Program-made: the position numbers and the translations under genes
Source of the DNA: Roseivirga ehrenbergii
GTDB lineage: Bacteria; Bacteroidota; Bacteroidia; Cytophagales; Cyclobacteriaceae
Direction of reading: 5' to 3'
Length of the DNA: 64,000 bases
NCBI RefSeq assembly: GCF_001593005.1
Contig: NZ_LQZQ01000002.1
Span: 310,001-374,000 of the forward strand
Part shown: piece after piece, positions 44,361 to 53,424 of the stretch
Layout: each line of letters opens with the position of its first letter
How positions within the stretch are numbered: position 1 is the first letter of the stretch
Notes under the pieces: model-generated
The model's database searches: none
The model's input: the letters and a program-made list of their open reading frames with translations, nothing else
What the model was told of the DNA's origin: nothing

Positions 44361-47300
44361 ATGGGATCTAACCAATTACTAAAGCAGCAACTTCAGGCAT
44401 ATAAAAAAAAGTTCTACACTAACCGGTTGATCAAAGGCTCTATTCTGTTCTTAGCCTTTTTTCTTAGCCTTTTTATTTTAGCCAATGCTTTTGAGTTTTC
44501 AGCGCGCCTAAGTGGCGGAGGTAGAGCTATTCTTTTCTTTTCTTTCGTTTTTGGAAGCTTATTAGCTTTCTTCTGGTTTGTTGGTAAAAATTTATATCAC
44601 TTAAGAAACGCACAAAAACACTTATCGAATGAAGAGGCCTCTAAACAAATTGGAGCCCATTTTCCAGAAATTTCGGACAAGCTTTTAAACATAATTCAGT
44701 TAGAAAAGCTCAATACAGTACAAAACGAGTTGCTTCTAGCCAGTATAGAGCAGAAAAGCAAAGAAGTTGGTAAGATTTCATTTGTGAATGCCATAGACTA
44801 TAAAGGAAATCGAAAATACCTCCGATATGTGATTGGGCCGGGTGCCATTATCGTTATTCTACTACTTTTCATTCCCCAGTTTCTTACAGAAAGTTCTACA
44901 AGAATAATCAACTATAATACTGAGTTCCTTCCTGAAGCTCCATTTTCTTTTGCTATTAAAAACACCGATTTTAAAGCCTTTAAGGGTGAAAACTTTACAT
45001 TAGAAGTAAATACTGAAGGACGTTCTATTCCTCAAAATCTTTATGTATGGACAAATAACCGTAAGGTAAAAGCCAATAAAACAGGCCCAGAAAGCTTTGA
45101 GTACACATTCACCAGAGTTCAAGCAGATACCAAGTTTTCGTTAGAAGCGGAAAGTATTACTTCCTCAGAATATAAAATTGAAGTTGTTTCTAGACCTTCA
45201 CTCTCACTATTCAACCTTGAACTTGAGTTTCCGAAGTATTTAAAACGAGAAAAAGAGCAGTTAGAAAACTCTGGAAACGTTTCTGTACCCGAAGGCACCA
45301 TTGTTAAATGGAAATTCGATACCGATAATACAGATGAAGTAAAGCTCAATTTTCCAGAGCTTGACATATATGAAAAGGCAAAAAGGAGTTCAAACGGCAC
45401 TTTCAGCTACGAACAAAAAATCCGTAAATCTAGCCGTTATTCCATCCAACTCAAGAATGAATATAGCCTCAACCGCGACTCGCTTGCTTTCGCAGTTGAA
45501 GCAGTAAAAGATCGTTATCCCGAAATCACCTTAGATCAATATCAAGATACCATCTTATTCAAATCTCTAGTTTTAGGTGGAAATATTACTGATGATCATG
45601 GCTTTTCTCGTCTTTCTATTTTCTACCAATATCAGAACGACCAAAACTTTGAAGAACTTCCTTTAGAACTGAATAAAGATTTGAATAACCAGAGTTACTA
45701 CAAAGTTTTCAACTTAGATTCAGCTAAAATCACTGCTGGTGCAGAAATCAAATATTATGTACAAGTTTCTGATAATGATGGAGTTAATGGGTCAAAATCT
45801 GTAAAAACAAGTACCTATTCTTTCAAAATACCTTCAAAGGAAGAAATTGAAGAAGAAATTGATCGCACCTCACAAAAGGTTCAGAAAGACATAGATAAAA
45901 CCTTAAAAGAGGCCAAAGAGCTTAATGAAAAACTAAGTGAGGTAGATGAACGCTTGAAGACTAAAAAAGAATTGGATTGGCAAGACGAAAAATTGATGCA
46001 AGATATTCTTAAGCAGAAAGATCAACTAGCAGAGAAGTTGGAGGAGTTAAAGAAAGAAAATCAGCTCAACAACATGAAGAAAGAACAATTCTCTCCTCAA
46101 AACGATAAGATTCAAGAAAAAATGAATCAACTACAAGAGTTGATGAACGAAATCCTAGATGATGAAACCAAAAAACTCTATGATGAATTGAAAGAACTTC
46201 TTGAAGAACAAGGTGATATTTCTGAGTTCAGAGATAAAATAGAAGAGATGAAAAACAAGGGTGGCGACCTTGAAAAGGAGATAGAAAGAACTTTAGAATT
46301 ATTCAAAAAACTTCAGTTCGATATGAAATTGGAGCAAAACATAAAGGAATTAGAGCAAGCCATTAAAGACCAAGAACAGCTGATTGAAGAAACTCAAAAC
46401 GAAAAATCAAGTTCAGATTCTCTCAGCCAAAAACAAGCTCAAGAAAAGAAAGACCTCGAAAAACTTCAAGAGCAAATGGAGAAGCTAAATGAGCTAAACG
46501 AAGAAAGAAAAACTCCAGATGACCTACCTAGCGACTTAAAAGAACAATTTGAGGAAATAAAGGAAGAGCAAGAAAAAGCGCAAGAAGAACTTCAACAGGA
46601 ATCTGAGCAAGAAAATAGCCAAGAGAAATCTGAAGGAGAACAGGAAAAAGGACAAGAAGAGCAAAACGAGAAGAGTGAACAGGAACAACAAAAGGGTAAA
46701 CCTTCGCAGCAAAGACAAAACGCAACAAAAGCTCAGCAAAAAGCAGCTGAGAAAATGAAGGAAATGAAAAAGAACCTTGAATCAATGCAAGGTGGTATGG
46801 AAATGGAACAGCAGCAAGAAAACCTAGAGTTCTTAAAAGAGCTTGTAGATAACCTTGTTACGCTTTCTTTCAATCAGGAAGACCTGATGAATTCTTTCCG
46901 TGAAATACGCGAGAGTGACCCTCGATTTGTAGATCTTACTCAAAAGCAACTCAAGCTTAAAGACGACTCTAAAATCGTTCAGGATAGCTTAATTTCCCTT
47001 TCTCAACGGGTATTCCAAATCTCGTCATTTGTAATGAGAGAGGTAAGTGAAATGAACCGACAGATGGATGGCGCTTTGGACGAATTGAAAGAAAAAAGAA
47101 TCAATCAAGCTACTGGAAAACAGCAGTTTACAATGACTTCTATCAACAATTTGGCCTTGTTATTAGATGATATCGTTCAGCAAATGCAAAACCAAATGGC
47201 CAGTTCTTCTAACAAAGGCAATAAAAAGAATAAGCCAATGCCTGGTGGTTTAAGTGAACTTCAGAAACAGCTTAGTGAACAAATAAGTGAACTAAAACAA

Positions 47301-47747
47301 AGCGGAAAATCTGGAAGACAACTTTCTGAAGAATTAGCAAAACTAGCAGCAGAGCAGCAACGTTTGAGAAATACACTTGAAAATTTTGAAACCGGAGTTG
47401 ATGGAGATAATTTAGGCGAGAAAATTGATAAGCTCATTAACCAGATGGAAAAGAATGAGGAAGACCTTATCAATAAAAACCTGACGGAAGAAACTGTAGA
47501 AAGACAACAAGAAATACTTACCCGTTTGTTAGAAGCTGAAAACGCAATGAACGAAAGGGGTGAAGATGAAGAAAGAAAAGGAGAGACGGCAACTGACTAT
47601 GACATATCAGTACCAGAATCTTTAAACGAATACCTTAAGGCAAAGGAAAAAGAAATTGAATTGTTAAAAACTATTCCTGCTGTTCTTAATCCATATTACA
47701 AGCAAGAAACCAATAAGTATTTCAAAAAAATAAAGCAGAAGAATTAA
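44361..47747 (+). CDS. Giant coiled-coil membrane protein (DUF4175 family)
   Basis: A 1128-residue protein with two N-terminal membrane helices (about 26-47 and 53-75), a third near 155-172, a beta-rich extracellular region (about 185-490) and then about 400 residues of highly charged Lys/Glu/Gln coiled coil (for example EEQGDISEFRDKIEEMKNKG and a Gln/Glu-rich low-complexity part at about 720-800). The C-terminal part returns to a mixed fold. This architecture matches DUF4175 proteins of Bacteroidetes, whose role is unknown. It is followed 8 bases later by a kinase-like ATPase gene. Confidence 0.8.
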   Translation: MGSNQLLKQQLQAYKKKFYTNRLIKGSILFLAFFLSLFILANAFEFSARLSGGGRAILFFSFVFGSLLAFFWFVGKNLYHLRNAQKHLSNEEASKQIGAHFPEISDKLLNIIQLEKLNTVQNELLLASIEQKSKEVGKISFVNAIDYKGNRKYLRYVIGPGAIIVILLLFIPQFLTESSTRIINYNTEFLPEAPFSFAIKNTDFKAFKGENFTLEVNTEGRSIPQNLYVWTNNRKVKANKTGPESFEYTFTRVQADTKFSLEAESITSSEYKIEVVSRPSLSLFNLELEFPKYLKREKEQLENSGNVSVPEGTIVKWKFDTDNTDEVKLNFPELDIYEKAKRSSNGTFSYEQKIRKSSRYSIQLKNEYSLNRDSLAFAVEAVKDRYPEITLDQYQDTILFKSLVLGGNITDDHGFSRLSIFYQYQNDQNFEELPLELNKDLNNQSYYKVFNLDSAKITAGAEIKYYVQVSDNDGVNGSKSVKTSTYSFKIPSKEEIEEEIDRTSQKVQKDIDKTLKEAKELNEKLSEVDERLKTKKELDWQDEKLMQDILKQKDQLAEKLEELKKENQLNNMKKEQFSPQNDKIQEKMNQLQELMNEILDDETKKLYDELKELLEEQGDISEFRDKIEEMKNKGGDLEKEIERTLELFKKLQFDMKLEQNIKELEQAIKDQEQLIEETQNEKSSSDSLSQKQAQEKKDLEKLQEQMEKLNELNEERKTPDDLPSDLKEQFEEIKEEQEKAQEELQQESEQENSQEKSEGEQEKGQEEQNEKSEQEQQKGKPSQQRQNATKAQQKAAEKMKEMKKNLESMQGGMEMEQQQENLEFLKELVDNLVTLSFNQEDLMNSFREIRESDPRFVDLTQKQLKLKDDSKIVQDSLISLSQRVFQISSFVMREVSEMNRQMDGALDELKEKRINQATGKQQFTMTSINNLALLLDDIVQQMQNQMASSSNKGNKKNKPMPGGLSELQKQLSEQISELKQSGKSGRQLSEELAKLAAEQQRLRNTLENFETGVDGDNLGEKIDKLINQMEKNEEDLINKNLTEETVERQQEILTRLLEAENAMNERGEDEERKGETATDYDISVPESLNEYLKAKEKEIELLKTIPAVLNPYYKQETNKYFKKIKQKN

Positions 47748-47755
47748 TTCTCTAC

Positions 47756-48157
47756 ATGAACACTATTAGCATTGAAATTCCTTCTCTAGTTGAGAACATT
47801 CGGATTGTCGAAAGTTTTATAGACAACGCCAAAGAAAAGTATCAGTTAGATGATGACCTTTACGGAAACATCATGATTGCCGTCATTGAATCGGTTAACA
47901 ATGCCATTATTCATGGTAACCAATTAGAGAAAAGCAAGTTCGTGCATCTTTCTATGATTTTAGAAGAAACTTCGGTTACATTTTTAATAAAAGACGAAGG
48001 TAAAGGATTCGTTATCAATGACTTACCAGACCCAACAGCACCTGAAAACTTAGCTAAACCAGGTGGAAGAGGTATCTTCTTAATGAAGCATTTGGCTGAT
48101 GAAGTAGCTTTTAATGATAACGGCCAAGAAGTTAAACTTACCTTTTACCTCAATTAA
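47756..48157 (+). CDS. RsbW-like anti-sigma/ATP-binding protein
   Basis: A 133-residue GHKL ATPase of the HATPase_c_2 type. The N box is SVNNAIIHGNQ, with DEGKGF and GRGIFLMKHLAD as further ATP-lid motifs, giving the RsbW/SpoIIAB-like pattern. It is a single-domain protein; no anti-anti-sigma partner or sigma factor is in the window. It sits between the DUF4175 protein and ybeY and its stop overlaps the ybeY start. Confidence 0.88.
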   Translation: MNTISIEIPSLVENIRIVESFIDNAKEKYQLDDDLYGNIMIAVIESVNNAIIHGNQLEKSKFVHLSMILEETSVTFLIKDEGKGFVINDLPDPTAPENLAKPGGRGIFLMKHLADEVAFNDNGQEVKLTFYLN

Positions 48158-48585
48158 TGGACAACATTAACTTCTTCTCTGAAGACATAGACTTCAGCCT
48201 AAAAAAAGAAGATCAAATTGCTATTTGGCTTCAACGCATTGCAGAGGCCGAAAACAGTTCCATAGAAGAGATTAGCTATGTTTTCTGCTCCGATGATTAT
48301 CTATTAAAAATCAATCAAGAGTATTTAGATCACGATTATTATACAGACATTATCACATTTGATAATCGTGATAACCCTGAAGACCCGATAGAATCTGACA
48401 TTTTCATCTCGATTGACAGAGTAACAGAAAATGCCTCTGATCAAAATGTATCCTTCGAACTTGAGCTCAAAAGAGTTCTCGCCCATGGCTTGCTTCATCT
48501 TATTGGTTATAATGACAAGACAGAAGAAGAGCAACAGCTCATGAGAGAAAAAGAAGAAGCTTATCTATCTTTGCAAATCAATTAA
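48157..48585 (+). CDS. ybeY: Endoribonuclease YbeY
   Basis: A 142-residue UPF0054 metalloprotein that matures 16S rRNA ends. The metal motif is H110-GLL-H114 followed by GYND with D120 where most bacteria have the third His; Bacteroidetes members often have this Asp version. DHDYYTDIITFD near residues 58-69 is the family's DTDVLSF segment. Start overlaps the RsbW-like stop. The two parS sites follow directly. Confidence 0.93.
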   Translation: MDNINFFSEDIDFSLKKEDQIAIWLQRIAEAENSSIEEISYVFCSDDYLLKINQEYLDHDYYTDIITFDNRDNPEDPIESDIFISIDRVTENASDQNVSFELELKRVLAHGLLHLIGYNDKTEEEQQLMREKEEAYLSLQIN

Positions 48586-48594
48586 TAAATCAAC

Positions 48595-48610
48595 TGTTCC
48601 ACGTGAAACA
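48595..48610. promoter_or_regulatory. parS: parS site 1 (ParB binding site)
   Basis: TGTTCCACGTGAAACA matches the parS consensus TGTTNCACGTGAAACA at every position. It lies between ybeY and mnmG. ParB loads here and recruits SMC and ParA to segregate the origin region. Confidence 0.9.
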
Positions 48611-48640
48611 CTATAAAGCAATCAACTAGCATTGTAGAAC

Positions 48641-48656
48641 TGTTCCACGTGAAACA
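48641..48656. promoter_or_regulatory. parS: parS site 2 (ParB binding site)
   Basis: A second identical TGTTCCACGTGAAACA, 46 bases after the first and 17 bases before the mnmG ATG. Two perfect copies of a 16-base palindromic site cannot reasonably be chance. Confidence 0.9.
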
Positions 48657-48672
48657 TCAAGAAGAAAATTAT

Positions 48673-50538
48673 ATGTTCAATCAATACGATGTCATAGTTG
48701 TTGGTGCTGGCCACGCTGGTTGTGAAGCTGCAAATGCTGCTGCAACTATGGGTTCAAAGGTTCTTTTAGTAACCATGAACATGAATACCATAGCTCAAAT
48801 GTCGTGTAACCCCGCAATGGGCGGAGTGGCAAAAGGGCAAATTGTAAGAGAAATAGATGCACTTGGAGGTATGTCGGGAATCATTACCGATAAATCTATG
48901 ATTCAATTCCGTATGCTCAACAAGTCCAAAGGTCCGGCAATGTGGAGCCCACGTACTCAAAGTGACCGAATGAGGTTTGCGGAAGAATGGCGACTAGCAT
49001 TAGAGCGCAATCCTAATATCGATTTTTGGCAAGAAATGGTCACAGGTATTATTGTAGAAAACAATACTGCAGTCGGTATCACCACAGGAATGGGTATTGA
49101 GATTAGATCAAAATCCGTTGTGCTTACGAATGGCACTTTTTTAAATGGACTCATTCATATTGGTGAAAAACAATTTGGCGGTGGTAGAACAGGAGAAGGA
49201 GCATCTAAAGGAATCACTGAACAACTCGTTCAACTTGGGTTTGAATCAGGAAGAATGAAGACCGGAACACCTCCAAGAGTAGACGGACGATCTTTAGACT
49301 ATTCCAAAATGGAAGAACAAAAGGGAGATGAGGTACCAGGGAAATTCTCTTTTTCTCCTTCAACCACACCATTGCTTCAACAGAAAAGTTGCTATATCAC
49401 CTATACCAACCCAGAAGTACACGCAATTTTGGAGACTGGTTTTGACAGATCGCCAATGTTCAATGGTAGAATTCAAGGTTTAGGACCACGCTATTGCCCA
49501 TCTATTGAAGATAAAATCAATCGTTTTTCCGAAAGAACGAGACATCAAATCTTTGTTGAACCAGAAGGGTGGGACACAGTTGAAATCTATGTCAATGGAT
49601 TTTCAACATCATTACCAGAAGACGTACAGTTCAAGGCAATACGTAAAATAGCCGGTTTTGAAAATGCCAAAATGTTCAGACCAGGTTACGCTATCGAGTA
49701 TGACTACTTTCCCCCAACACAGTTAAGTACTACTCTCGAAACCAACCTTATTCAAAACCTGTACTTTGCTGGTCAAATTAACGGAACCACCGGTTACGAA
49801 GAAGCAGCTTGCCAAGGATTGATGGCTGGAATTAATGCGCATAATAAAACACACGATAAAGAACCTTTTGTTTTAGGAAGGTCTGAAGCCTATATCGGAG
49901 TATTAATTGATGATTTGATTAATAAAGGTACCGATGAACCTTACAGAATGTTCACTTCTAGAGCCGAATACAGAATACTCTTGCGCCAAGATAACGCAGA
50001 TATTCGCCTTACGGCTAAAGGTCATAAGCTTGGATTAGCCTCAGACGAAAGACTTAAAAATGTTGAAGAGAAAAAGAGGTCTGTTTCGAAACTGCTAAAT
50101 GATATTCGACAAAAGAAGATCGATCCAGATAAAGCCAACCCAGCTCTCGCTGCGCTTGGTACAGCAATCATAGAACACAGAACCAATTATGCCAAGCTGT
50201 TAAAGCGACCACAAATCAATATTTATGATCTACCTTCATTCGATGAAGAGCTTGCAAACTACTTGGCAAAGTATGATCATGAAGTTTTAGAGCAAGTTGA
50301 TATTCTTATCAAATACGAAGACTATATAGATAAAGAAGAAAAGTTGGCTGATAAAATCAGTAGCTTAGAAAACCATACTATTCAAAACGATTTTGACTTT
50401 GATTCCATTAGTGCTTTATCTGCAGAAGCTCGAGAGAAATTCAAGAAAATAAAGCCATCTACAATTGGGCAAGCTTCAAGAATAAGTGGAGTTTCACCAG
50501 CAGATATTTCAGTACTTATGGTTTATATGGGTAAATAA
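48673..50538 (+). CDS. mnmG: tRNA uridine 5-carboxymethylaminomethyl modification enzyme MnmG
   Basis: A 621-residue FAD enzyme that with MnmE modifies wobble uridines of tRNAs. The start at 48673 gives MFNQYDVIVVGAGHAGCEAA, the FAD dinucleotide fold; a GTG eight codons upstream lies within parS 2 and is rejected. CNPAMGGVAKGQIVREIDAL, KTGTPPRVDGRS, AGQINGTTGYEEAACQGLMAG and FTSRAEYRILLRQDNAD are family signatures. mnmG (gidA) is often close to oriC in bacteria, in keeping with the parS sites here. Confidence 0.96.
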   Translation: MFNQYDVIVVGAGHAGCEAANAAATMGSKVLLVTMNMNTIAQMSCNPAMGGVAKGQIVREIDALGGMSGIITDKSMIQFRMLNKSKGPAMWSPRTQSDRMRFAEEWRLALERNPNIDFWQEMVTGIIVENNTAVGITTGMGIEIRSKSVVLTNGTFLNGLIHIGEKQFGGGRTGEGASKGITEQLVQLGFESGRMKTGTPPRVDGRSLDYSKMEEQKGDEVPGKFSFSPSTTPLLQQKSCYITYTNPEVHAILETGFDRSPMFNGRIQGLGPRYCPSIEDKINRFSERTRHQIFVEPEGWDTVEIYVNGFSTSLPEDVQFKAIRKIAGFENAKMFRPGYAIEYDYFPPTQLSTTLETNLIQNLYFAGQINGTTGYEEAACQGLMAGINAHNKTHDKEPFVLGRSEAYIGVLIDDLINKGTDEPYRMFTSRAEYRILLRQDNADIRLTAKGHKLGLASDERLKNVEEKKRSVSKLLNDIRQKKIDPDKANPALAALGTAIIEHRTNYAKLLKRPQINIYDLPSFDEELANYLAKYDHEVLEQVDILIKYEDYIDKEEKLADKISSLENHTIQNDFDFDSISALSAEAREKFKKIKPSTIGQASRISGVSPADISVLMVYMGK

Positions 50539-50541
50539 AAA

Positions 50542-51423
50542 ATGGAAAGATTAGAGGAATGTCCACTCTGTGGAAATGCCCAGTTTGAAAGCTATTTGAA
50601 AATCAATGATCATTTCTTGAGCCATGAAGAGTTTCAACTTCAGAAGTGCTCTTCATGCGATTTAGTCTTTACCAATCCAAGACCTACACAAGCTGAAATA
50701 GCCCCGTATTATAAATCCTTAGATTATATTTCGCATTCCAATAAAACCAAAAGTCTTTCTAGTCTTCTATACAAACTAGTAAGATCATATACTCTTGGCA
50801 AAAAATATAGACTCATTAAATCGCAGCTCCACCAGACCTCACAAGTCCATCATTTGGATTACGGTTCTGGAACTGGCCACTTTATAGATTATACTTCAAA
50901 TAAAGGTTGGATATCTAAAGGCTACGAACCAGATCAAAATGCCTTATCGCATAATAATAAATCAATTCAGAAATTGATTTTACATAATTTCGAGTCAATT
51001 CAACATAATACTTACGATGTAATCACCTTATTTCATGTTTTGGAACACGTACATGATCTCAATTCTGTATTAGAATTACTAATCAAACAACTCAAACCAA
51101 AGGGAATATTATTATTAGCACTTCCTAATCATAAATCATATGATGCTCAACACTACAAACAGCATTGGGCTGGTTATGATGTACCCAGACATCTTTATCA
51201 TTTCGATAGAAAAAGTGTAAATCAATTAGCTAAACAACATGGCCTAAAAATTGATAAAATCGAACCAATGGTGTTCGATGCTTTTTACGTAAGTATGCTT
51301 TCAGAAAAATATGTGGGAAATTCCATGACCTTAGTCCGCGGAATGTTAAATGGATTTAAATCCAATAGCAAAGCAAACAACAGTGGCGAATACAGTAGCT
51401 TAATCTATATCCTCAGAAAATGA
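50542..51423 (+). CDS. Zinc-ribbon class I SAM methyltransferase
   Basis: A 293-residue protein with an N-terminal zinc ribbon (CPLCGNAQFES and CSSCDLVFTNPRP) and a methyltransferase core: HLDYGSGTGHFIDYT (SAM loop), DVITLFHVLEHVHDL and GILLLALPNHKS. Zinc-ribbon methyltransferases of this type act on sugars, lipids or tRNA; the target is open. It starts 3 bases after mnmG and overlaps the next lipoprotein gene by 4 bases, so all three form a chain. Confidence 0.87.
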   Translation: MERLEECPLCGNAQFESYLKINDHFLSHEEFQLQKCSSCDLVFTNPRPTQAEIAPYYKSLDYISHSNKTKSLSSLLYKLVRSYTLGKKYRLIKSQLHQTSQVHHLDYGSGTGHFIDYTSNKGWISKGYEPDQNALSHNNKSIQKLILHNFESIQHNTYDVITLFHVLEHVHDLNSVLELLIKQLKPKGILLLALPNHKSYDAQHYKQHWAGYDVPRHLYHFDRKSVNQLAKQHGLKIDKIEPMVFDAFYVSMLSEKYVGNSMTLVRGMLNGFKSNSKANNSGEYSSLIYILRK

Positions 51424-53051
51424 CCAGAATACAGATTCTTTTCACTGCCATACTATTATCACTACTAGGTTGTGCCCGTATATCATCACCAACTGGGGGA
51501 CCGGAAGATAAAGATCCACCCATACTAATTTCTTCCAACCCAAGTGATGGTCAAACTCAATTCAATCAAAAAACAGTAACACTAGTTTTTAACGAAGCAG
51601 TTACTACAAAATCTATTGAGAACAACCTGATCATTACACCTTCAATAGGCGGTAACTTCAAGACAAGAATCAAACGTAATACAGTCCAATTGCTATTCGA
51701 TAGCGCGTGGAGAGAAAACACTACTTATTCCCTTAACTTCGGAAATACAATAGTAGACCTAAATGAAGGCAATATTCCTAAAAACCTTTATCTCAGTTTT
51801 TCAACTGGTGAAACAATTGACTCATTATCCATTTCAGGAAAAATAACCAATTTATATACATCTGAACCAGTAAAACAAGCACTTGTTTCATTGTATCCAG
51901 CTTCAGACACATTGAATATAACTTCTGGAGCAGCTCTATACTTAACAAAAACCGACACGGCAGGAAACTATAAATTTCAAAACCTTCCTTCTGGAAATTT
52001 CTTAGTGTATGCAGCACTCGATAAAAACAATAATTCTAAAGCCGATACTGATAAAGAGCTTTATGGTTTTCTGATGGACACGGTAAATCTAACAGAGAAT
52101 ATCGCTCAACAATCATTCTCATTACAAAGACTCAATGTTCTTCCTTTGTCTATTAAAACAAATCGCCATTTCGGAAAATACTACGATATCACTTTCAACA
52201 AACCAATTACATCTTATGAATTAGAAAGTGATATACCTCTAGCCCATCATTTATATAGTCCGGACAAAATTAGAATTTACAATACGATGGAAACTTATGG
52301 TGATTCCACCAACTTGGTCATAAATGCAAATGATTCTATCGACAGTAGATTGAAACAAATTGTCAAACTCTATTTCAACGAATCTAATTTGGAAGGAGAT
52401 AAACTAACACACAATATATATCCATCAAGCCCCTATATTTCTAATATCTTCAATCTTAAAGTAGCCTTTAACAAACCCATCATAACTTATAATTCTGAGA
52501 AAGTAATCCTTCAAAAAGATAGTCTCAATCAATTTTCTATACCTGATTCATTGATGACATGGAACACATCAAAAACAGAAATTTCCTGGATCTTAAATGG
52601 AAGCAACTATATCAAACCTGGTGAGCAATTACAAGCCATATTCGAAAAAGGAGCATTTGTAAGTGTTGAAGCAGATACATCATCTCTCATTCAAAAAACA
52701 TTTCAAGTAGCCAAATCAGAAGACTCCGGGCTAATTCAAGGAACCATAACAACAGATGCGCCTCACTTCATTATACAATTATTAAATAATCAAGGAAACG
52801 TAATTCGTGAGCTGTACAACAATAAGAACTACACCTTCAACAACCTTGATGCAGGTAATTATAAAGTGAGAATGATTATCGATACCAACAATAATAAAAG
52901 ACATGATGTTGGAAATATACTTACAAGAACACCTTCAGAATCCATAATATTCTACACAGATCCCATTTCAAAAAGCAAAACCATTAGCGTTAAAAAGAAC
53001 TGGGAAATAGGCGATATCAATATTTCTCACACTGTGAATAACAAGGATTAA
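51420..53051 (+). CDS. Ig-like domain lipoprotein (Big_5 type)
   Basis: A 543-residue lipoprotein. The signal ends in LLSLLGC (Cys near residue 17), followed by the motif SSPTGGPEDKDPP, typical of this bacteroidetal family. Residues about 35-130 form an SbsA-type Ig-like (Big_5) domain (VTLVFNEAV, YSLNFGNTIVDLNEGN), then a carboxypeptidase-regulatory-like segment (ISGKITNLYTSEPVKQALVSL), and two more Ig-like parts. Probably cell-surface anchored. The last codons carry one TTATTCACA DnaA box, showing the origin reaches into the gene. Confidence 0.82.
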   Translation: MTRIQILFTAILLSLLGCARISSPTGGPEDKDPPILISSNPSDGQTQFNQKTVTLVFNEAVTTKSIENNLIITPSIGGNFKTRIKRNTVQLLFDSAWRENTTYSLNFGNTIVDLNEGNIPKNLYLSFSTGETIDSLSISGKITNLYTSEPVKQALVSLYPASDTLNITSGAALYLTKTDTAGNYKFQNLPSGNFLVYAALDKNNNSKADTDKELYGFLMDTVNLTENIAQQSFSLQRLNVLPLSIKTNRHFGKYYDITFNKPITSYELESDIPLAHHLYSPDKIRIYNTMETYGDSTNLVINANDSIDSRLKQIVKLYFNESNLEGDKLTHNIYPSSPYISNIFNLKVAFNKPIITYNSEKVILQKDSLNQFSIPDSLMTWNTSKTEISWILNGSNYIKPGEQLQAIFEKGAFVSVEADTSSLIQKTFQVAKSEDSGLIQGTITTDAPHFIIQLLNNQGNVIRELYNNKNYTFNNLDAGNYKVRMIIDTNNNKRHDVGNILTRTPSESIIFYTDPISKSKTISVKKNWEIGDINISHTVNNKD

Positions 53052-53403
53052 CTGTGAATAAGAACGAGGATAGACCAACCTCAATCCACACTACTCCACA
53101 TTCTTCAGTACCCACTTAGAGCCAAGTGGATAAATTCGTAACCTTTCAAGTAATTTTCAGAACCCCATCCACATTTTAAAAGTCAGTATTTATTATCCAC
53201 AAAATCGATCGATATTCACAGAAAAAAATTAACTGATTATTAATCAATAAATTAGAAGTTGATAAGATGTTTATAAACGAAATGCTCTGTACAACTTACC
53301 AACAGTTTTAAAGAACTTATGTGGGGAATCAAGTTGTACACATATCCACAGTCTTAATAGAGAATAATTATCTTTAATCAATTAACTATATTTAATTACT
53401 AGC
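53033..53403. other. oriC: Putative chromosomal replication origin (oriC)
   Basis: A perfect DnaA box TTATCCACA lies at 53193-53201. Two reverse TTATTCACA boxes lie at 53033-53041 (in the last codons of the lipoprotein gene) and 53053-53061, 20 bases apart. One-mismatch boxes are at 53125-53133 (reverse), 53212-53220 (ATATTCACA) and 53342-53350 (ATATCCACA); weaker ones are at 53082, 53092, 53165 and 53320. AT-rich stretches suited to duplex opening are 53221-53280 and 53353-53400. ATCGATCGAT (53204-53213) sits between two boxes, and TGTACAACTT / AAGTTGTACA flanks 33 bases at 53298-53330. No gene lies in this gap. With the parS pair 4.5 kb away this is strong circumstantial evidence for oriC. 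Confidence 0.8.
53288..53340. repeat. Inverted repeat TGTACAACTT / AAGTTGTACA within oriC
   Basis: Perfect 10-bp arms at 53288-53297 and 53331-53340 with a 33-base spacer that contains a weak DnaA-like box. It may be a cruciform, a regulator binding site or part of the unwinding element. Confidence 0.55.
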
Positions 53404-53424
53404 GTGTTGAAAATGTTAACAACT

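Noticed and set aside
46528-46785. Hydrophobic minus-strand frames within the DUF4175 gene
   Set aside because: They are reverse-strand reads of Lys/Glu/Gln-rich codons, which give Leu/Phe/Ser-rich shadows, not real membrane proteins.
48649-48672. GTG start of mnmG at 48649
   Set aside because: It would put the start inside parS 2 and adds residues not seen in MnmG; ATG 48673 begins the FAD fold as expected.
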